From positions 22,177,501 through 22,241,500 of the forward strand of contig CM053140.1 in assembly GCA_028571685.1 (NCBI GenBank): a stretch of DNA of 64,000 bases. The letters run 5' to 3'. The stretch is from Heterohyrax brucei (taxonomy: Eukaryota; Chordata; Mammalia; Hyracoidea; Procaviidae). Position numbers and translations under genes: made by a program. The notes under the pieces were generated by a model, which saw only the letters and a list, made by a program, of their open reading frames with translations, made no database searches and was not told where the DNA came from. This document shows positions 24,074-35,334 of the stretch, in pieces; position 1 is the first letter of the stretch; the number at the start of each line of letters is the position of its first letter.

Positions 24074-24888
24074 GTTGTTGTTAGGATCCATTGACTCGGT
24101 TCCAGCTCATAGCAACCCTACGCACAACAGAATGAAACGCAGCCCGGTCTGGTGCCATGTCTACCATCGTTCTTATGCTTAAGCCCATCTTTGCAGCCAC
24201 TGTCAATCTACTTCATCAAGGGTCTTCCTCTTTTTTGCTGACCCTCCACTCTATTAAAAATGATGTCCTTCTCCAGGGACTGAGCCCTCCTGACAACATG
24301 TCCAAACTATGTGAGACACAGACTCACCATTTTTTGCTTTCAAAGAGCACTCTGGTTGTACTTGTTCAGAACAGACCTGTTTGTTCTTTCAGCAGTTTGT
24401 GGTACACTCAAAAATTCTCCAATATTACAATTAAAAGGCAGCAGTTCTTCTGTCTGCCTTGTTCACTGTCTAGTTTTTACACGCATATGGTGCTATTGAA
24501 AAAACCACGGCTTGGGTCAGGCACACCTTAGTCATCACGGGGACATCTTTTCAATAACTGAAAGAGGTCCTTTGAGGCAGATTTTTCCAATGCAACGTGT
24601 CTTTTCATTTCTTCAGTGCTGCCTCCATGAGCACTGACTGTGGAACCAAGTACAACAGAATCCTTGACAACTCCAATCCTTTCTCCACTTATTACAATGT
24701 GCTTACTGGCCCAGTTGTGAGGATTTTTGCTTTCTTGATGTTAAGTTGCAATCCACATTGAAGGCTGTGGTCTTCCATCTTCCTCAGTGTTTCATATCCT
24801 CTTCACTCCCAGCAAGTAAGGTGATGTCATCTGCATAACACAAGTTCTTAATCCAATCCTGAAAACTCGTTCTTCATCTAATACAGGT
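24074..24888 (-). mobile_element. RTE-type LINE fragment, 5'-truncated, inserted in unit C
   Basis: The plus strand starts with TTGTTGTTAGGATCC, the inverted RTE/AfroSINE 3' end, and continues with the reverse complement of the RTE reverse-transcriptase 3' region; GTGATGTCATCTGCATAACA is the inverse of the active-site coding area (YADD-type). It stops at TCTAATACAG, where the kinase-derived KA1 sequence resumes. Stops and indels make it inactive. The same insertion point is used in unit E at 63,964. Confidence 0.8.
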
Positions 24889-25299
24889 TATGATACCTTA
24901 TTTTGTCTTCTTGAGGATGAAAGCCACCAGTGCTATGAAGCCCAAGTGGATGATGGGGGATACCTGGCAATCGCTGGATGCCAATGGCCATGAGTGCAAT
25001 CTCATCGACAAGTACACGTTACTGTGTATGAACGGTGTGCCCGCACAGCAGGACTTTGTTGAGTGGAGGGCAGATGTGTGAATCCTGCTTTGCTGGACTG
25101 TCAGTGGGCTCAAGCCCAGTGCCGTCAAGTTGGATCCGACACAGAGCGACCCTATGGGCTACAAGTGAAGAGAATTTCAGGCATCTCTGAGGCCCTCCAT
25201 AACATGGCCTCAAAAATTTCCAGGGAGCTCACACTTTTAAAGGTGCTAGAAGTTGCCAGGGACAAAAGAGCAGTTCACAGAGTTAAGCTCCCACAGGAT

Positions 25300-25380
25300 C
25301 GTGCAGTGTTTCCTTCTGCTGTGCACAGGGTCACCATGAGTTGGAGCTTACCTGACAGCGCCTAATAACATAACAACATG
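25300..25380 (+). repeat. RTE/AfroSINE-type 3' tail of unit C
   Basis: GTGCAGTGTTTCCTTCTGCT, CACAGGGTCACCATGAGTTG and the end GCCTAATAACATAACAACAT. Located about 80 bp downstream of the KA1 end, as in the other units. Confidence 0.7.
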
Positions 25381-27376
25381 TAACAGGAATTGATGGAATA
25401 CTAACTGGGATGTTTCAATGAGCGGAAGCAGTTTTGGAAGTCCTCACTTGTCTATACCCAGAAATCTGGAGGACACCTACCTGGCCAATCAACTACAAGT
25501 GACCATTTCATGCACCCATTCCAAAGAAATGTGATCCAACACAACATGAAGATTACTGAAGAACATTGTTAGAACTACACGAGTAAAATTCTGCTGAAGA
25601 TCACTGTGCTGTGATTAATGACTTTTGTCGGAGGCTTTTCTAGCCACGGTCTTGTAAATCCCACCCAGGTGAGTGGGCAGAACAGTGTGACAGGGTAACT
25701 GAGGCCCACCAGGAGTATTGGTCAGTTTCTCCTTGAGAGGGAGCCCATTTTAGAACAGAGAGGATGATTCTGCCACCACCAAGGAAGAACGGCTTTGAGC
25801 TGACAGTACATTCTTCGGGCCTGGGATCACAGGGTTATAGAGCTTTTGGAAACAGGTGCTAGAGAGAGCCGAGAAGTGGTGGCAAGACAGACCTGGCAAC
25901 AGGAGACACCATTATCGGTTTCCCAGTCCACAAAGACAGAAAGCTAAGTACTTTTGAGCAGTGGCTGAAAGCCAGGGAGAGCCTGCCTTTGGGAGGTGGG
26001 CAGAGTAGTCTGTGTGGAAACATACTATGGAAACCACTTTTGAGTCAACCAGCAGTGGGGAGTGAGACAGAGAGCCTGAGGGCCTCTGTAAAGGGTGACC
26101 AAAGCTATCAATAAGCAGGAAGAGAAAAAAGATCCAAGGATTTATAAAATCTTGGGACACTGAGGTAAGTACCAAACGATCATGCAAATTTCCTTGTTTG
26201 TCAGAACAAATCACATGGAACCCACTCCAGGCATCCAAAGAAAGTCCCACTTCAACCGCTACATGTCATTCCAATGAGGGCACCAGGGAGCTGTGATCAG
26301 GACCAGGGAACTGAACCAACTAACCAAGGAAACTGCATGTGCAAGACCCCATAGTAAGTCCTGCTACTAGTGCCAGAAACCCCTGTGGCAGGAACTATCG
26401 AGATCCTGTAACTACTCAGACTCCAAGTGGCCTGGTTCAGGTTTGGGGAGTTCAGGCTAGCAAGTGTAGTCTCTTGATGGGCAAAAAGCTGGGCTCCCTT
26501 AGCCCTAGGCATGAGGATGTAATCTTCATGGCCGCCGAGTTTTACTAAATGAAAGTACCTTGCAGAGACGGAATGGGTCAGTGTCCAAGAGTGGAGAAGG
26601 ATCCAGTACAAAGCCTATACCAACATCAAAACCAAACTCAGTATCGTCAAGTCGACTGCAACTCACAGCAACCCATGTAGGGTTCCCTTTATTGTTGAGG
26701 GTAAGGGGTGGTGTCATAGTTGGTAGGGGGAGGTGATGACACAGCCCTACGTTCTGGTTGTAGGTTTACACGTCAGTAAATGCTTTATGGGACCCCTCCT
26801 GAAGAATATAGTAATGGTATGGACACGGACAGAAACACAGGCTATGTCATTTCTAGGTCATCCTCCTGAGGCGATACACATGTGTGAGCACGTCACAAAC
26901 TGCCAGGAGGAACTGTTTCATGGGCAATTACTTATCGGAAGCATTGACTGGGCACTGAGTGACATATGATGAGGTGGTCTGTGGTAGCGATCAGGTTCCC
27001 TAGCTTTCCCCCTTGAGGAGACGTGGGCCTGAAATCTTGAAAGGAATGTTGGAAGTTGATTTGCTCTGGCCACTTCCTGCTGTTTGAGGTTATGGTCCTG
27101 TCTACCCCTCAGACTTGTGTTCCTCAAGTGCCTAGGAGAGAAAACATGGAGCCGCCTGATCTGCCACCTGTTTGGCAGGTGGGTACAGGCTGGTATCCTT
27201 GTAGGACCAGGAGTTTAACTTGGAGTTGTTTTAGCCTGGAGCCACGTCTGTTATCTTAGAAGCTGGATTCAAGCTGTGCTGTATGTTGTCCTGGACCTGG
27301 ATAGATTTATGAACATAAAAACAACACTGATCCTTGAGATACAGCAAGCACCTCCTTCTGCTGTTAAAAGGTTGAG
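25381..27376 (+). repeat. 5' flank repeat without its kinase unit (flank F)
   Basis: Collinear with the flanks of units B and E from the ATGTTTCAATGAGC region to AACATAAAAACAACACTGAT and CTGTTAAAAGGTTGAG. In other units the kinase start follows within 20-60 bp. Here the match ends near 27,376 and unrelated sequence begins. The same part of the flank starts unit D at about 54,326, on the other side of the 27 kb island. Confidence 0.7.
26626..26680 (-). repeat. AfroSINE fragment in flank F
   Basis: AAAACCAAACTCAGTATCGT, then CAAGTCGACTGCAACTCACA and GCAACCCA, the inverted 3' part of an AfroSINE. It interrupts TACAAAGC and TGTAGGGTTCC, which are adjacent in the other flanks. Confidence 0.65.
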
Positions 27377-28999
27377 ACTTTTCTGCTCTGCAGGGCTACT
27401 CCCACCAGACAGTCCCCTTCTTTCTGGAGCAGAAGGAGGGCTTTCCACATCCTCTCCACTCATCTCCAAAAAGATGAGCACTTACACTCATCTAAGGCCT
27501 TCATTAAAAGTGTAAAAAGACCACGTACAGAGTGGGAAACAAGTTTTGGCTACCACACATATGTCCGTTAGACATATGTCCTCTCTAATCTACAAAATAC
27601 TGCAGAATAGCAACAAAAAGACAAGCAACCCAGTTAACAAATGGGCAAAGGACATAAACAGGCACTTCACTGCAGAAGGCGTACAGGATGCTAACAGAAA
27701 ATGCAAAGTCATGGTGAAGAAGCACAGAACGAGGAAAGCAACTACCAGATGGACATGGCAGCAGATGGTTAGAGACAGAATAGAGATGGCACCCAATCAG
27801 AAGGAAGTCACCAACTCGAAGTACCAGAAGATAAGACTTATCCACTGGACGATAAGGGCCAGAACTAAGTCAATAACTTGTTTTACACATTACGATAAAA
27901 ATTCAGCACTCTGGACTTGGGCTGTGCAATCTCCTCCTGAGAGTCCATGCCCATTAGTCTGCTGATGTGCTCTGACCTGATCCTGGATTTGGTCAGGTTC
28001 ATCCTCGAAGCCTTGGTTGAAGTCATTGTGGCAGTGTTCTGTTGGTGCTGGAAGCCCTCATGATGTCCTGTCTGAGTACCTCTGAGACACCTTGAAATCA
28101 CAGAATCCCACTCCAGACTCTGGTGACACCTGCAGAGTGAGAGCACAGCAAATCTTCAAATTCATTAGTGTGAAACCTGCTTTTAGGGAAGCGGAGGTGA
28201 TGACTTAGTAACACCAAGACTAACCTTGGAGTCCCGGTGCAGCTTGGTCTGAACCTGCATGTGGTTTTTAATTAATGTAACCAATGCAGCCTTTGGGGGC
28301 ACTTTGGGGTGCTACCACCTTTCCCTGTCTGTGCTGGAGTGTGTGTGTTTTTAATCAAAATGTAGGAGTTAAGTGTGTTTTTAACCAAGAGATTAAATCA
28401 AGCGTAACCCTAATGCCAAGCTTCACAGTCATGTATTTCCGCTTGTGGTCCCCGATACTTCCCCAGGTGCTCACGACAGTCACTGTCTCCAAAGCAGAAA
28501 TGGCACCTAAGATAAAACACAGCCCGAGCCACGGGGTGTTCAGAAACCAGTTTTTGTTTTTTCCAAAGCTCAAGGTTCCCAAGGATACCCAGAGGCAGCA
28601 GCCTGTGTGAGTAACCCCAACTTTCATGAAGGCCAGAATTCAAGATTCCAGAAGAACTTTGTCTATCTCTTTCACTGTGTCCTCTTTTGGGCCACAGTCT
28701 CACTATGGATCTTTGATAAAAATCTGCAGTAAACGGTAATTCAACACTATGTGGTTTGTAAGCTATCAGTTACCTTACAGTGAAGAAGGAAGCAGAATAA
28801 AAACACTCAACAATTATATTACATCAACTGCCTGAAATAACCAATAGAGCTATGACCCTACACCCTTTGAATGAGGAAAGAAATCTCAGGAAGCATTTGT
28901 TGATGTACGAGCAGTATCAGCACCCGGTTTCCATGCGCCTCGACGGTAACTGCATTCTATCAAACCTCTGATTCATGTGAATACAATACAGCAACATTT
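27377..28999. other. Low-copy sequence with a short L1 ORF2 relic
   Basis: At about 27,575-27,700 on the plus strand the reading SLIYKILQNSNKKTSNPVNK followed by WAKDINRHFT is the part of L1 ORF2 just before its Cys-rich end, so a short degraded L1 fragment lies here. In the rest I see no recognisable gene or repeat. The longest frame, 27,546-27,965, only extends the L1 relic by chance. Confidence 0.45.
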
Positions 29000-29475
29000 A
29001 TCTATAAACCACTCCGTGACAGAAGAGGAAATCTAATGTTACTCTAACTTGTAAAATCATAGCTCAAACTTCAGACACTTCTGGTTATGATACTTACAAC
29101 TCTGCTAGGTTTCCCAGTAAGAATTTCTAGTCTGAGAGTTACAAATCTAACCCATTAGTTCAATAATTGAAGAGAAAGAAAAACTGCTTCCTAAATCTAG
29201 AAAATATGAGTAGTAAGCCCACAGAAGCCCATGGTATCTTTTCATTTCCTCAGTCACGTGCAGTTACTTCCTGTTCTGCCTGGTCCTACGTCAGCCGTGG
29301 TCTTCGAGCCCATCGTTTCCTTTGCACGAGCTTCCAAAATCTCGACTCCGAGTTCTCTTCACGTGTCAAATTCCCTTTTGGTTGAGATACACTGCTCAAA
29401 CGTTTTCAGAAAATCAGCAAAGTGAAACCTTATCTGTAGATGACAAAACATAACATGCCCATGATTAATGTATAA
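29000..29475. repeat. Second copy of the 1-389 block
   Basis: Aligns by eye with 1-389 (see that entry). This copy contains extra sequence between AGTAAGCCC and TTTTCAGAAAATC that includes the candidate terminal exon and its downstream region. Confidence 0.55.
29359..29433 (-). CDS. Candidate terminal coding exon of an unrecognised minus-strand gene
   Basis: On the minus strand an acceptor-like TTTTGTCATCTACAG precedes ATAAGG, giving 24 codons (IRFHFADFLKTFEQC, then ISTKREFDT) and a TGA at 29,361-29,359. The region after the stop is less AT-rich than its surroundings, as a short 3' UTR might be. I do not recognise the protein. No poly(A) signal is assigned. It could equally be a chance frame. 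It is listed because the acceptor and the amino-acid composition look plausible and a better exon candidate occurs upstream at 39.6 kb. Confidence 0.25.
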   Translation of the reverse strand: MRFHFADFLKTFEQCISTKREFDT

Positions 29476-30440
29476 AATAAATACTCCTAAGAGTCAAAGA
29501 CCTGATACAAGTTCATTTCAAGCAAAATACAAAGGCCAAATCAATCTGTCAAAAAAAACTTTACAGAATATTTCTAAACATAACCATATTTTTCAATAAG
29601 TTCAGCTAGCATACACAATAATCCTGAGGCAAATACCACACAGCCAGCATACACCATAATCATTTATACATCAAGACTGTCAAGTCTCTAAATACCTAAA
29701 TAGTATAAACATCAACTCATAGGTAAATAATTCAAATTTCCGGTTAGAACATTTGGTTTGACGAGGCTGAGTTAAAAAACAAATTCTAGTCAGGTTAGCA
29801 ACTAAGAAATAATAATAAAATTATGACAGAATATTACACATTTGTTAGATAATGTTAGGCAAAACAGAAGGGGAAATTACTACCATACATTTGTAACCCA
29901 ACAAGAATCAGGCCCTGCTCTTCCTATTTCCCTGTTCCACATGATTTCTTAAGGAAAGCCCTCCAGCATTTTACCTTTATAAAAAGATACCTGGGATTAC
30001 CCAAGAAGTTTCTGATGTGTCAGGAGTTTACTACAGGCTATCAAGAAACAATACAAAAGTTATTTAACTAAAGATCGTTCAATAAAAAACCTTAACATTC
30101 TCTTCTATTGTTGCAATTCCTGCAGCTTGGTATTTGACTCAGAAGTCTAATTCTAATAAGAAGACAAACATTTGCCTTTAAGGGAGTTTACATAAAGAAT
30201 AATTAAACCTTTCTTCAGAAATCAGAGAAAACTTTGTTATTTTAATAACACAATTCTTCGTTTTATATTTTATCTACTATCAAAGCTCTTAAAAACCTCA
30301 CAAATTAAATGGTTCAGCTTTTGTCAGACAAAGGAAACTTTTGATCATATCAAACAAGTATTTCTGAATAAATCTTACAGCGTAGCCCTTTAAATAGCAA
30401 AGAATTTACTCACTAACAGAACACATATGTATGAGTACAT
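29476..30440. other. AT-rich intergenic sequence, partly duplicated at 49.8-50.1 kb
   Basis: No gene seen. About 30,095-30,430 aligns with 49,775-50,105: both contain CAGCTTGG, TTTGCCTTTAAGGGAG, CATAAAGAATAA, CAGAAATCAGA and CCTTTAAATAGCAAA. The pair is diverged, with indels. Confidence 0.5.
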
Positions 30441-30515
30441 GTACACACACACAGACACACAAGGTCTGACAATTAAGTTCACAAACTCAACATATAAAAA
30501 CTGTTACATGTGAAA

Positions 30516-30561
30516 TTTATACGTGAATGTACATTTTCACTCAGTTATGTTAAAAAAAAAA
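30516..30561 (+). mobile_element. Minimal 5'-truncated L1 insertion (about 35 bp plus poly(A))
   Basis: TTTATACGTGAATGTACATT, TTCACTCAGTTATGTT and a run of A match the extreme 3' end of L1-A (read from 440 down to 405). The flanks are imperfect direct repeats, AACTGTTACATGTGA before and AACTGCTACATGTGA after, consistent with a target-site duplication with one mismatch. Confidence 0.75.
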
Positions 30562-30791
30562 ACTGCTACATGTGATATATGTCAAGCAAACCTACAAACT
30601 TAATTGTTCTAAGTGCTACATACCTTGCTCCTGAATTATCACTATGGTTACCTTCAAAATACTCCCTTTGGGAGCTATGAACCAACACCAGCGCCTAGTC
30701 CATCCTTCAAAGTAACTTTGGAACTCTTTTACTGGAATGGCCGTCGCACACTGTGGCATAGTGGGGCAAGCTCATGAACCTAAATATATAG

Positions 30792-31030
30792 TTGTCTGAG
30801 TGGTTTTTAGCCAGCACACAGATAGTTGTATTGGAACACCCTCCCTGCTCACCTGATCTGGCCCCCAGTGACTTTTTTCCTTACCCACAGATAAAGGAAA
30901 TATTGAAAGAAGGACATTTTGATGACAATCAGGACATCAAGAGCAACACAATGACAGCTCTGATGGCCTTTCCAGAAAAAGAGTTCTAAAACTGCTTTGA
31001 AGGGTGGACCAGGCTCTGGCATCGGTGCAG
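30792..31030 (+). pseudogene. Mariner transposase C-terminal fragment
   Basis: The reading VVLEHPPCSPDLAPSDFFPY has the HPPYSPDLAPSD signature around the last catalytic Asp of mariner transposases. FDDNQDIKSNTMTAL and FPEKEF-stop-NCFEGWTRLWHRC follow, as at the transposase C-terminus. A stop splits the last part and no full frame exists. Confidence 0.8.
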
Positions 31031-31159
31031 AGCTTCCCAAGGGAGTACTTTGAAGGTGACCGTAGTAATATTCAGCAATGGGTTACAAGGACCAACAACT
31101 GAGTCCATGAGGTCATCCCAAAAAAGTGCTCCAAATCTCACTGCTGAATATCACTATCG

Positions 31160-31740
31160 TTACCTCCAAAGTACAGTTGGGGGTCCCAGCTGAAATTTGG
31201 GGTTCCCTTCATGGTCACCAATATGTTTTCATCAGACTGCGAAAAAGAATTTTTTGAGGAGGCTTGTCTGGGCCATGACAGAAATCTTTACTGGAAAATG
31301 AAAGCATCTGAAAGTGGGGTAGCAACAGCCTGGATAGCAGTCCTCTAGGTTCTGCCACTAAGTGAGTTTGGGGTTTAGTTCTTATAGGCCATATATGCCC
31401 AGGGTATAGCTGGTGCCAGCCAATCAGCGATGGGGCTCTGAAATACTTCCTGTTTTGGCAAGCAGGTACGTATCACCTGGCTGCACCCATATGCAGATTT
31501 CAAAAGGATTCTTCCCACAGGGCTTCTGGAATTGGCAGCAGGACTTACTATGTGGTGTCATACTTGGGCAGCTTCCTGCTCCCTTGGTGTGATACCCTGG
31601 TCCTGATGGGGGCTCTGTGGTGCTTGCATTGGAAGGGCATACAGCAGCCACCTCTGTCTCATCTGCACATGACTGAGTTGGGTCTACACAGACATCTCGG
31701 AAAAACCAGAGACAATTGAAGCAACTCATCCCCAGGTATG
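31160..31740 (-). repeat. Dispersed relic of the kinase-flank repeat, inverted part
   Basis: Read on the minus strand, the sequence has CCCTTCCAATGCAAGCACCA, ATCAGGACCAGGG, AGTAAGTCCTGCTGCCA and CAGAAGCCCTGTGG. The same order is found in the flanks at about 8,568-8,700, 12,887-13,010 and 26,268-26,390. No kinase sequence is near. The region looks like an LTR-type element but I cannot name it. Confidence 0.5.
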
Positions 31741-32229
31741 GGCGGCAAAATTAAGTTGATGATCACTCTGGAATGCTCCAAGGTGTGATCAGGCTGGCCC
31801 TTCTCATCCCCAACAGTATAAATTATTAACAGGGTTAACTGGGATTATCAAAACTGTAATTGTGGAAACTGTCAAAATAAGAGGGTAGACTACGGGGGGA
31901 GATGCTCCTTGATTAGTCGAGTCCCTGATCCTAAAATTCCTTCAAGGGTTTCCTATGCTGACACCTGTGAGGCTTAGAGCAAGAGAATCAACTTCTCCCA
32001 GGTGACATACATCAGAGTTCAGAAAGGATAAAGATGAGGTGATTTTTGGAGAATGTGACAAGATTATAAGGAAACTGCAGGCCACATAAAAGGCTGGTAC
32101 CTGATTAAGCTGATCCTTTGGACTCTTTGCTCTATTGACGGCCTATGGGAGGGGAGAATTGTCCTCCAAATATGGAAGAACCATGGCTACAAAAGTCAAG
32201 GGGTAGATTCTGCTGTCACTGATTACTCA

Positions 32230-32645
32230 TGGGTGGGGCCTTTCTAATCACGGTCTTGTAACTCCCCCTCAGTTGACTTGGCAGGACTGTGAAATGGTGT
32301 GTAATTGGGGCCTACCAGGACCGTGTGATGGGTTAGTTGTGGTCGGTTTTGCCTTAAAAGTGTGACAACTGCAGAGCCCAGGAAGAGGGTGGTACTACCA
32401 CCAAAAAAGAACAAACAGGATCAGAAAGAGCATCCTGTGGGCACAGGATCCCCTGCTGAGAGGCTCCTGGAAGCAGGACACAGAGAGAAAGACAGAACAG
32501 TCTGTAACTCTGAAAACTTTAAGAAGCAGGGGCGTAAAAAACCCAGTAGCAGGAGACAGCACAGTGGCCTTCCCAGCCCACAAAGATCAAGCTGAGTGCC
32601 CGTGGGCAGAGACTGAGGGCCAAAAAGAAGTGTGTCCATCAGCAC
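32230..32645 (+). repeat. Dispersed relic of the kinase-flank repeat, direct part
   Basis: GGGCCTTTCTAATCACGGTC, TTGTAACTCCC, GGCAGGACTGTG, GAGGCTCCTGGAAGCAGGAC and CTTCCCAGCCCACAAAG follow the order of the flank at about 58,355-58,640 and 7,930-8,240. Together with 31,160-31,740 it suggests one repeat copy whose halves now point in opposite directions. The 77-codon frame at 32,362-32,595 is probably fortuitous. Confidence 0.5.
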
Positions 32646-33134
32646 AGCTTCAGAGAGACTCTCCTGATGGAAGAGATGAATCCTGAGTGTTCTTTAGCCT
32701 GAATAATAACTGTTACGTCACTCAAACACCTGATCACTGTGAATGTGGTCTGTCAGTTCTTTGTGGCAACTGCAATGAAAGACTTAACTTAGCTGTCAAG
32801 GCTGTGGGAGGGATGACAGCTGTGAGAATTGGTAAGACAGCAGAGAAAAGGGTCATATCTGACCCTGCCTCATAAGACTGAACCAGCCTTGGGATGTTGA
32901 TCTCGATCCTCCTTACCCTCATGAGGTTGGTGGAGGTCAGACACTGCTCCCGTGTCATTTCACAATCACTGAAAACTGACTGCACCAGCATATCGACGGA
33001 ATGGCCAGAAATTCACTCAGAACAGGATGCAGAATAAACGATACCACTGCTGATGTTAGAGAATCCTGGCTGAAACCAGAGAAGACCAGGAAGTTGTTTA
33101 CCTGTGTTTCACCAACCATGTAAAGACAGCTATG
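32646..33134. other. Unassigned sequence
   Basis: I see no recognisable gene or repeat here. Short frames on both strands lack support. Confidence 0.3.
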
Positions 33135-34105
33135 TGGATGGTAACAAATTATGCCTAACACTGCCAAGAATGGGAATTCCAGAACACTTAACTGTGTTCA
33201 TAAGAAACCTTTAAAAAGACCTAGAGGCAGACACTCAAACAGAACAATGGGATACCACACGGTATCAGGCCCGGAAAACCATGTGTCTCAGACTTGTACC
33301 CTTTCACTAATCTGAGCTGTACACTGAGGAAATAATCCAAGAAGCTGAGCTATCTGAAGAAGAACACAGCACCAGGTTTGGAGGCAGGCTCATTAACAAC
33401 CCGTGATGCACCAACGACACAGCCGATCTGGGGCAAAGAGAAGAGGACTTGGAGCACATACTGATGAAGATGAGAGATCACAACGAGAAAACAGAAGCCC
33501 TCACAACTGGACCAGTAAGAAACACTTATGATGAATGGACAAACTACTCAAGTTGTCGAGAATTTGCTTGCATCCACAAACAATGTCCAAGGAAGCATCA
33601 CTCAAGAAATCAAAGGATGTATCGCATTCATCAAACCTGCTGCAAAATATTTCTGTCAAGTGTGAAAAGGAAAGATATCACTGCAGGCACTAAGGCATGT
33701 CCAACTCAAGTCACAGTGTTTACAGTCACCTGATATTCATGGGAAAGCTGGACAATCAATAAGGACAACCCAAGAATAACTGATGCCTTTGAATTTTGTT
33801 GTGGCCTTAGTATACTGCATGCAGCATGGACTGCCAGAGTAACAAATAAATCTCTCTTGAAAAGAAAACAGCCAAAATGTTCATTAGAAATCGCACACAC
33901 CTTGGACATGTAATGAGAACGGACCAGTCCCTGAAATAGGACACTATGCTTTTGTCAGAGGGTCTGCGAAAAACAGGAAGGCCTTCGGCAAGAGGGACAC
34001 AGTGGCTGCAAAAATAGGACTGGGAGTAGGACCACGCTGTTGTGCAAAGACTTGATAGGAGCCAGAATGGATTTGACGGCACCTAACAACAACAACTCCT
34101 GGAAA
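33135..34105 (+). mobile_element. RTE-type LINE, 3' half of reverse transcriptase to tail
   Basis: Begins AAGAATGGGAATTCCAGAAC-like RT sequence and runs through degraded RT and C-terminal coding (GPVRNTYDEWT, later CMDCQSNK, and a HTLDM-stop block like the RTE GHVMRRADSLE region in another frame). It ends in CTAACAACAACAAC, the RTE 3' terminus. There are multiple stops and a deletion between about 33,720 and 33,780. Inactive. Confidence 0.8.
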
Positions 34106-34367
34106 TGACTTTTAAGGAAGACCTTGTTATCTGGCTGTGCATGCAGACGACTGAACTGACTTGTAGAATACCTTCCACTGCACTGTGCTTTCCTGTTCCA
34201 AAAGATGACTCAGTAGTGTCCACGCATATTTATCACACATTCCCACAGTACACTGGGCTTATGAAATTGCATGTTTTCATTTCCCCCATGTGGACACTGG
34301 GGAAAGTACTCAGTCTCACATCAGTAACTACAAAGATCTTGTAGGCTCTATGGACATGCTAACCCCA

Positions 34368-34530
34368 AACCCAATGAAAACTACTGCCATCAAGTTGATT
34401 CCAACTCACAGGGACCCTACAGACAGAGTAGAGCTGTCCCATAGGGTTTCCAAGAGTCAGCTGGTGGATTGAAAATACTGACCCTGTGGTGAGCAGTTAC
34501 GCTCTTAACCACTTCAGCACCAAGGCCCCA
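34368..34530 (-). repeat. AfroSINE
   Basis: AAAACTACTGCCATCAAGTT, CCAACTCACAGGGACCCTAC, CATAGGGTTTCCAAGAGTCA and TTAACCACTTCAGCACCAAG. This is the inverted tRNA-derived SINE with its CAGTTCAAATCC-type B-box region degraded. Confidence 0.8.
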
Positions 34531-35334
34531 TATGCAAACTAATCTTTAAGACAGAGTTATTTGAAAACTTGCTATAATTCTGTGGTAATAAAGAAAATGC
34601 TGCATTGACATAAAGTTGATCAAGTAAAGGATCCTTCAATAACGAGGTCCCGTTTGGACACCTCACAGAGGCTGTATTTGTAAAGCCACAACACCCACAT
34701 TTACCATGTTTTTTGATTAGTCTTGACAAATAGCCATGAAACGTTACATGACCCCAAAACATGTAGAAATTAAAGATTATTATAAAAATGGGTGTTCAGT
34801 TTGCCACGTACCCTATGTCTTACGTGAAATTTATGATGTACATAATTTTCCCCAGTGTGAATAATTCAATGTTTAATCAAAAAATTGAGACACCCAGGTC
34901 TGCTGCCAATCAAACCGCCTGTGCATCAAGGAACCACACGTTCCAACGAAGACATCACCACTGTCCGTCAGAGCGCATGCAGGAATCCATCCCAGTCAAT
35001 TGCTCACTGAGCACAAGAACAGGGTCCTTCAATGACCACAGTTGAGCCGATTTTGCTGGGACAAGGTAGGGAGGAGATTCCAGGTGGTATCTGCCCACCA
35101 TGTACCACCAGCTCTTACAAGGTCAGGGTCTTCAACAGTGGTGGAAGCCACAGCCAAAGTAACTAGGTACCAAGCAGGGGCTCCACGCCCTCAGTGGCTT
35201 CCCTGAGGAGTCCCCATGGGGCCTGGTGCAGTGGACAGGACATGTAGGAGGGCTGGAAGAGGAACACTTACTCCTGGGATCAGGGGCTCAGGTTGGCAGG
35301 TGTTAGGGGGAGGGATTTCAGGTCAGAGGAACCA
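34531..35334. other. Unassigned intergenic sequence
   Basis: No gene, RNA or repeat recognised. The 85-codon frame at 34,788-35,045 has no motif or splice context. Confidence 0.3.

Larger units (their letters stand above)
20684..25240 (+). pseudogene. MARK-like kinase relic C (type 3 with three modules and an RTE insertion)
   Basis: Type 3 copy. The kinase domain at 20,684-21,430 shows VMKYVTAGDLL in the hinge and a lost catalytic loop (CVTHGVITPETMYLDERRN; HRD has become HGV), followed by LADIDLGTKFTKG in place of the DFG segment. Modules start at 21,242, 22,115 and 23,015. After the third module a linker (FKLMRR) follows, then an antisense RTE (24,074-24,888), then the best preserved KA1 of the window (24,912-25,230: MKATSAMKPKWMMGDTWQS, then DKYTLLCMNGVP and QDFVEW), which lines up with the MARK2 C-terminus. 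The longest open stretch is about 133 codons across the first C-lobe. Unit E is its close relative. Confidence 0.83.
30465..31145 (+). mobile_element. Mariner-type DNA transposon remnant, internally deleted
   Basis: Starts near AAGGTCTGACAATTAAGTTC, a mariner-like terminal sequence. Its inverse (AACTTAATTGT) occurs again at about 30,598-30,608. Downstream, 30,792-31,030 encodes the C-terminal end of a mariner transposase. The element is rearranged and lacks most of the transposase, including the first catalytic Asp regions. A very short L1 insertion sits inside it. Confidence 0.65.

Noticed and set aside
9632-27376. CRISPR-like or satellite array
   Set aside because: The periodicity comes from coding-derived modules of about 0.9 kb and units of several kb; there are no short repeats with unique spacers, and the DNA is mammalian.
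30440-30470. CA-rich microsatellite near 30.45 kb
   Set aside because: Only a short interrupted CACACACACAGACACAC run; not long enough to be notable.
32362-32595. Basic 77-codon frame (RKRVVLPPKKNKQDQKEH)
   Set aside because: It lies in a relic of the kinase-flank repeat and has no conserved counterpart in the other copies.
33449-33733. 94-codon plus-strand frame as a gene
   Set aside because: It is a degraded RTE reverse-transcriptase region (GPVRNTYDEWT matches the RTE GPVSNIVING-type segment at 49.7 kb).
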